From an uncultured Actinomycetes bacterium (GTDB taxonomy: Bacteria > Actinomycetota > Acidimicrobiia > Acidimicrobiales > RAAP-2), in assembly GCA_903830745.1 (NCBI GenBank), contig CAIKVF010000048.1, forward strand, positions 1 through 9,447: 9,447 nt of DNA, given 5' to 3'. Position 1 is the stretch's first letter, and every line of letters begins with the position of its first letter. Of this stretch, positions 6,642 through 9,447 are shown one piece after another. The notes below the pieces were generated by a model. The model was not told where the DNA came from. It did not search any database and worked only from the letters and a program-made list of their open reading frames with translations. The position numbers and the translations under genes are program-made.

Positions 6642-7678
6642 TGCCAGGTTGGAATGGACTCCTCAATGAGTACTCAGAGTGGTTCAACCTTGAGGGCGTG
6701 AAAGAAGTTGTCACGCTGCAAGAAGGCAACACACCGCTTATTCGTGCTGACCGTCTCTCAGAGCGACTCGAAGCAGACGTTTGGCTGAAGTTCGAAGGAC
6801 TTAACCCATCTGGTTCTTTTAAAGACCGCGGAATGACTAACGCTGTAACCCAGGCCAAGGCCAAGGGCGCGAAGACTGTTATCTGTGGATCTACTGGAAA
6901 CACCTCGGCCGCCGCTGCTGCATACGCCGCTAAAGCTGGCATGGACTGCGTGGTGCTTGTTCCTGAAGGAAAGATCTCACGCGGAAAGCTCGCACAAGCA
7001 ATTGTGTACGGCGCGAAGGTATTGCAGATTCGTGGCAACTTCGACCAAGCACTCAACTTGGCTCGTGAACTAACCCAGCACATTCCCATCACCATTGTTA
7101 ACTCCATCAACCCAGACCGCATTGAAGGACAAAAGACTGGTGCGTTCGAAGTTGTTGATGTGCTTGGAAAAGCACCAGATATTCTTTCCATCCCGGTTGG
7201 AAACGCTGGAAACATCACTGCCTACTGGCGTGGTTTCACGCAGTACCACTTCGCTAAAAAGATAACGACACTGCCAAAGATGTGGGGCTTCCAGGCCGCC
7301 GGCGCTGCACCAATTGTTCTTGGCTACCCAGTAGAAAATCCAGAAACAATCGCCACTGCTATTCGCATTGGTAATCCTGCAAGCTGGGTTCCAGCACTCG
7401 AAGTTATTGCTGAGTCGCATGGTGACATTCGTGCCGTAACGGATGAAGAAATTCTTGACGCCTACCGCTACCTTGCTCGCTACGAATCAATTTTCACAGA
7501 GCCAGCGTCAGCTGCATCAGTTGCTGGAATCATTAAGTTCGGTGTTCCTAAGGGTTCGACAGTTGTCTGTGTGCTTACGGGTAACGGCCTAAAAGACCCA
7601 GACACTGCAACCATGGATACTGCTGAGCCAGATGTGGTTGACGCGACCATCAAGGCGCTTCTTTCCAAGATTTCCTAG
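6641..7678 (+). CDS. thrC: Threonine synthase
   Basis: ThrC converts O-phospho-L-homoserine and water to L-threonine and phosphate, using pyridoxal phosphate. At 345 residues it is the short Bacillus/actinobacterial type, without the N-terminal extension of the roughly 430-residue E. coli form. Visible features are LQEGNTPLI (26-34), [11 protein letters not shown] (55-65) with Schiff-base lysine K61, GSTGNTSAA (83-91), the phosphate-cradle PVGNAGN (185-191), EPASAAS (287-293) and LTGNGLKDP (312-320). The ATG overlaps the hom stop as TAATG. A good Shine-Dalgarno sequence, GAGGGAG (6627-6633), lies 7 nt before the ATG, inside the hom coding end. This fits an internal cistron of a hom-thrC operon, unlike the leaderless starts upstream. 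Homoserine kinase, which makes its substrate, is not encoded downstream as is common in actinobacteria. Confidence 0.97.
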   Translation: MPGWNGLLNEYSEWFNLEGVKEVVTLQEGNTPLIRADRLSERLEADVWLKFEGLNPSGSFKDRGMTNAVTQAKAKGAKTVICGSTGNTSAAAAAYAAKAGMDCVVLVPEGKISRGKLAQAIVYGAKVLQIRGNFDQALNLARELTQHIPITIVNSINPDRIEGQKTGAFEVVDVLGKAPDILSIPVGNAGNITAYWRGFTQYHFAKKITTLPKMWGFQAAGAAPIVLGYPVENPETIATAIRIGNPASWVPALEVIAESHGDIRAVTDEEILDAYRYLARYESIFTEPASAASVAGIIKFGVPKGSTVVCVLTGNGLKDPDTATMDTAEPDVVDATIKALLSKIS

Positions 7679-7681
7679 GCA

Positions 7682-7710
7682 TTTACACCGGGTCTAAGTC
7701 CGGCTACACT
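7682..7710 (+). promoter_or_regulatory. Promoter of rho (TTTACA-N17-TACACT)
   Basis: TTTACA at 7682-7687 (5 of 6 matches to TTGACA) is separated by the ideal 17 bases from TACACT at 7705-7710 (4 of 6 to TATAAT). It begins 4 bases after the thrC stop and would start transcription near 7717. The spacer contains CCGG-N8-CCGG (7688-7691 and 7700-7703), an inverted repeat that could be an operator or a weak hairpin at the thrC mRNA end. It is the best two-box promoter in the window. Confidence 0.6.
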
Positions 7711-7716
7711 TTTACT

Positions 7717-7828
7717 TGTCGTCCGCGACCGGCCTTTTGCCAGCGTGCGGAAAATCTTCCAAGACGGCACTTCTTTATTTTTTCTCTGTCCAGGATTCTC
7801 TTTACGGACAGCGAGGAAGGAAACACTT
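7717..7828 (+). promoter_or_regulatory. Structured 5' leader of rho
   Basis: About 112 nt lie between the predicted transcription start and the rho ATG. Possible hairpins are GTCG-TCCG-CGAC (7718-7729); GTGCGGAA...TTCC...GCAC (7745-7770, with a 6-base bulge), followed by the T-rich tract 7771-7785, which resembles an intrinsic terminator; and the perfect CTGTCC/GGACAG (7786-7791 and 7806-7811, 14-base loop), ending 1 base before the Shine-Dalgarno GAGGAAGG (7813-7820). CTTCC at 7756-7760 can also pair with the GGAAG of the Shine-Dalgarno. Autoregulation of rho by leader attenuation is known in E. coli; its occurrence here is inference. Confidence 0.4.
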
Positions 7829-9447
7829 ATGGCTGCAAAGCCCACACCAGATCGTTCGGACCTTGAATCTAAGAGCGTTGCTGATCTACAAAAAATCGCT
7901 GAAGTAACTGGAGCTAAGCCTGCGGGTCGCTCAAAGGCCGCAATCGTTGACGCCATCATGAACACTGGCGCACCGGCCGCTTCAGATTCAGCCAACCGTG
8001 CCGTTCGCTCACGCCGTACCGTTGCAACGCCAGTTGACGACTTTGATGACCTCGTCGGAGAATTTGTCGCCGACGCTAAGACTGAAAAGCCAGCAGCTTC
8101 ACCTGCAGCAGAGTCATCATCAGCTCCTGCACCAGAACGCCAGAACAACCCACCTCGCCAGAACAACAACCAACAGCGTGAGCGCCAGCCTCGTGACTTT
8201 GGAAATGAGCAGGGTGGACGCAATAACCGCCGCAACCGCCGCAACCGTAATGACCGCGGAGACCGAGGCAACAGCAACGCAGGACGCGAGCGTTTTGGTG
8301 GCGAAGCAATGCCGAATGCTGATCAGCCATATGACGGCGAGCTCGTAGAAGTCCAGGGTCTGCTTGACCTTCGTGACGATGGATACGGCTTCTTGCGCGT
8401 GAAGGGTTTTCACCCATCACCAAATGACGTGTACGTCTCAATCAACCAGGTTCGTCGTTTCCACTTGCGCAAGGGAGACACCATCGTTGGTGGCTACCGT
8501 CCAGCCGCATCAAACGAAAAGTACCCAGCACTTCTTCGCGTTGACCTCGTTCAAGGACTTGACCCAGAAGTTGCACGTCTTCGTCCAAAGTTTGAAGACC
8601 TAACGCCACTGTTCCCAGACGAGAAGCTCAAGCTTGAAACGGCTGAAGGAAAGAGCGACCTCACTCCTCGCATTGTTGACCTGCTTGCACCAATTGGTAA
8701 GGGTCAGCGTGGACTTATTGTTTCACCGCCTAAGGCCGGTAAGACAACAATCATGAAGCAGATTGCTCACTCAATCGAAGAGAACAACCCAGACGTTCAC
8801 CTCATGGTGCTTCTCGTTGACGAGCGCCCTGAAGAAGTAACTGACATGCGTCGCAGCGTGAAGGGTGAAGTTATTGCTTCAACATTCGACCGTCCAGCTG
8901 ATGAGCACACACATATTGCAGAACTCTGCATTGAGCGTGCGAAGCGTCTTGTAGAAATTGGTCGTGACGTTGTAATCATCCTCGACGGTATTACTCGTCT
9001 TGCTCGTGCGTACAACCTCGCAGCTCCGGCGACTGGACGAATCATGTCTGGTGGAGTTGACTCTGGTGCGCTCTATCCACCTAAGAAGTTCTTTGGTTCT
9101 GCACGAAACATTGAAGAAGGTGGATCACTCACCATCCTCGCGAGTGCTCTTGTGGAAACTGGTTCCAAGATGGACGAAGTTATCTTCGAAGAATTCAAGG
9201 GAACTGGAAACATGGAACTTCGCCTTGACCGTCGTCTCGCTGAGCGTCGTTTGTTCCCAGCTATTGACGTCAACGGATCATCAACTCGTCACGAAGAACT
9301 GCTCTTTGACCGAGATGTTCTGCCTCAGGTGTGGAAGCTGCGCCGTGTTCTGAACGGGCTTGCAGCTGAAGGCCGCGACGCTGCTGGACTCGAGCTCCTC
9401 ATTGACAAATTGAAGTCAACCCGCAGTAATGACGAGTTCTTGGCCGA
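7829..9447 (+). CDS. rho: Transcription termination factor Rho (3' truncated)
   Basis: Rho is a hexameric RNA-dependent ATPase/translocase that ends transcription. 539 residues are present, read from the ATG at 7829 with GAGGAAGG 8 nt upstream. The frame is open to the window edge and, judged against E. coli Rho, only a few residues are missing. Domains: the Rho N-terminal helical domain (about 11-45, [14 protein letters not shown]); a disordered insert (about 46-165) with an Arg/Asn/Gln-rich core; the OB-fold primary RNA-binding domain (about 170-250; DGYGFLR and DVYVS); and the RecA-like motor. The motor has Walker [10 protein letters not shown] (299-307, K305), DERPEEV (331-337), Walker B VVIILDG (381-387), the Q-loop region (about 403-420) and the R-loop EEFKGTGN (454-461). 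LDG replaces the LDS of E. coli. A separate promoter and long leader suggest expression independent of thrC. Confidence 0.97.
   Translation, partial: MAAKPTPDRSDLESKSVADLQKIAEVTGAKPAGRSKAAIVDAIMNTGAPAASDSANRAVRSRRTVATPVDDFDDLVGEFVADAKTEKPAASPAAESSSAPAPERQNNPPRQNNNQQRERQPRDFGNEQGGRNNRRNRRNRNDRGDRGNSNAGRERFGGEAMPNADQPYDGELVEVQGLLDLRDDGYGFLRVKGFHPSPNDVYVSINQVRRFHLRKGDTIVGGYRPAASNEKYPALLRVDLVQGLDPEVARLRPKFEDLTPLFPDEKLKLETAEGKSDLTPRIVDLLAPIGKGQRGLIVSPPKAGKTTIMKQIAHSIEENNPDVHLMVLLVDERPEEVTDMRRSVKGEVIASTFDRPADEHTHIAELCIERAKRLVEIGRDVVIILDGITRLARAYNLAAPATGRIMSGGVDSGALYPPKKFFGSARNIEEGGSLTILASALVETGSKMDEVIFEEFKGTGNMELRLDRRLAERRLFPAIDVNGSSTRHEELLFDRDVLPQVWKLRRVLNGLAAEGRDAAGLELLIDKLKSTRSNDEFLA
8225..8251 (+). 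repeat. 9-bp tandem repeat inside the rho insert
   Basis: AACCGCCGC occurs twice in tandem (8225-8233, 8234-8242), followed by a degenerate third unit AACCGTAAT (8243-8251). In the rho frame this contributes to the N-R-R runs of the basic insert (around residues 132-141). Such short in-frame repeats can change length by slippage without breaking the gene. Confidence 0.6.

Noticed and set aside
6634..7218. A 194-codon minus-strand frame opposite the start of thrC
   Set aside because: thrC is certain here (PLP lysine and phosphate-loop motifs). The reverse frame is long only because of the codon pattern of the real gene.
8225..8251. Short tandem repeats considered as a CRISPR or regulatory array
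   Set aside because: Units are 9 bp, have no spacers, and are in frame inside the rho coding sequence.
7675..8277. A 200-codon minus-strand frame opposite the rho start and insert, rich in R, L and S
   Set aside because: Low-complexity mirror of the Arg/Asn-rich rho insert; it covers the rho promoter and ribosome binding site, and shows no domain.
1..9447. Search for mobile elements, defence genes or a novel multi-gene system
   Set aside because: No transposase, integrase, terminal inverted repeats, CRISPR array, toxin-antitoxin or nuclease-like genes are visible; all long genes fit known housekeeping or envelope families.

Overview
The window is an ordinary chromosomal stretch of an actinobacterium. 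Three things point that way: the lysA-hom-thrC-rho gene order, a Rho with a long Arg/Asn-rich insert after its N-terminal domain, and start codons that sit directly downstream of a TANNNT -10 box, as in actinobacterial leaderless transcripts. Base composition looks intermediate by eye (roughly half GC), unlike the high-GC soil actinomycetes. Together with the wording of the Rho C-terminal half, this suggests a planktonic lineage such as an Acidimicrobiia/Ilumatobacter relative. That placement is inference and not secure.

Layout. 1-357 is the 3' end of a pyruvate kinase gene. 358-1533 (minus) is a GT87-type polytopic mannosyltransferase-like protein whose stop codon abuts the pyruvate kinase stop. 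A 79-bp divergent promoter region follows, then 1613-3889 (plus), a 758-residue YfhO-like GT-C membrane protein. A strong imperfect hairpin (3879-3915) closes that gene and faces a convergent tRNA-Arg(CCG) at 3933-4007 (minus). Only 39 bp separate the tRNA from the divergent lysA (4047-5318). Then come hom (5343-6641), thrC (6641-7678, overlapping hom by 1 nt), a 150-bp spacer with a promoter and a structured leader, and rho (7829 to the window edge, last few residues missing).

How the genes work together. lysA makes lysine from meso-diaminopimelate. hom and thrC carry aspartate semialdehyde through homoserine to threonine. The expected homoserine kinase gene thrB is absent between thrC and rho. 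The two membrane glycosyltransferase-like genes are divergently transcribed and probably serve envelope glycan or glycolipid assembly. Rho is the transcription termination helicase.

The most distinctive signal is regulatory. Four genes (GT87, YfhO-like, lysA, hom) each have a TANNNT box exactly 6 nt before the start codon, which predicts leaderless mRNAs. thrC and rho instead have clear Shine-Dalgarno sequences. I see no mobile elements, CRISPR arrays or defence genes, and nothing that amounts to a new multi-gene system.
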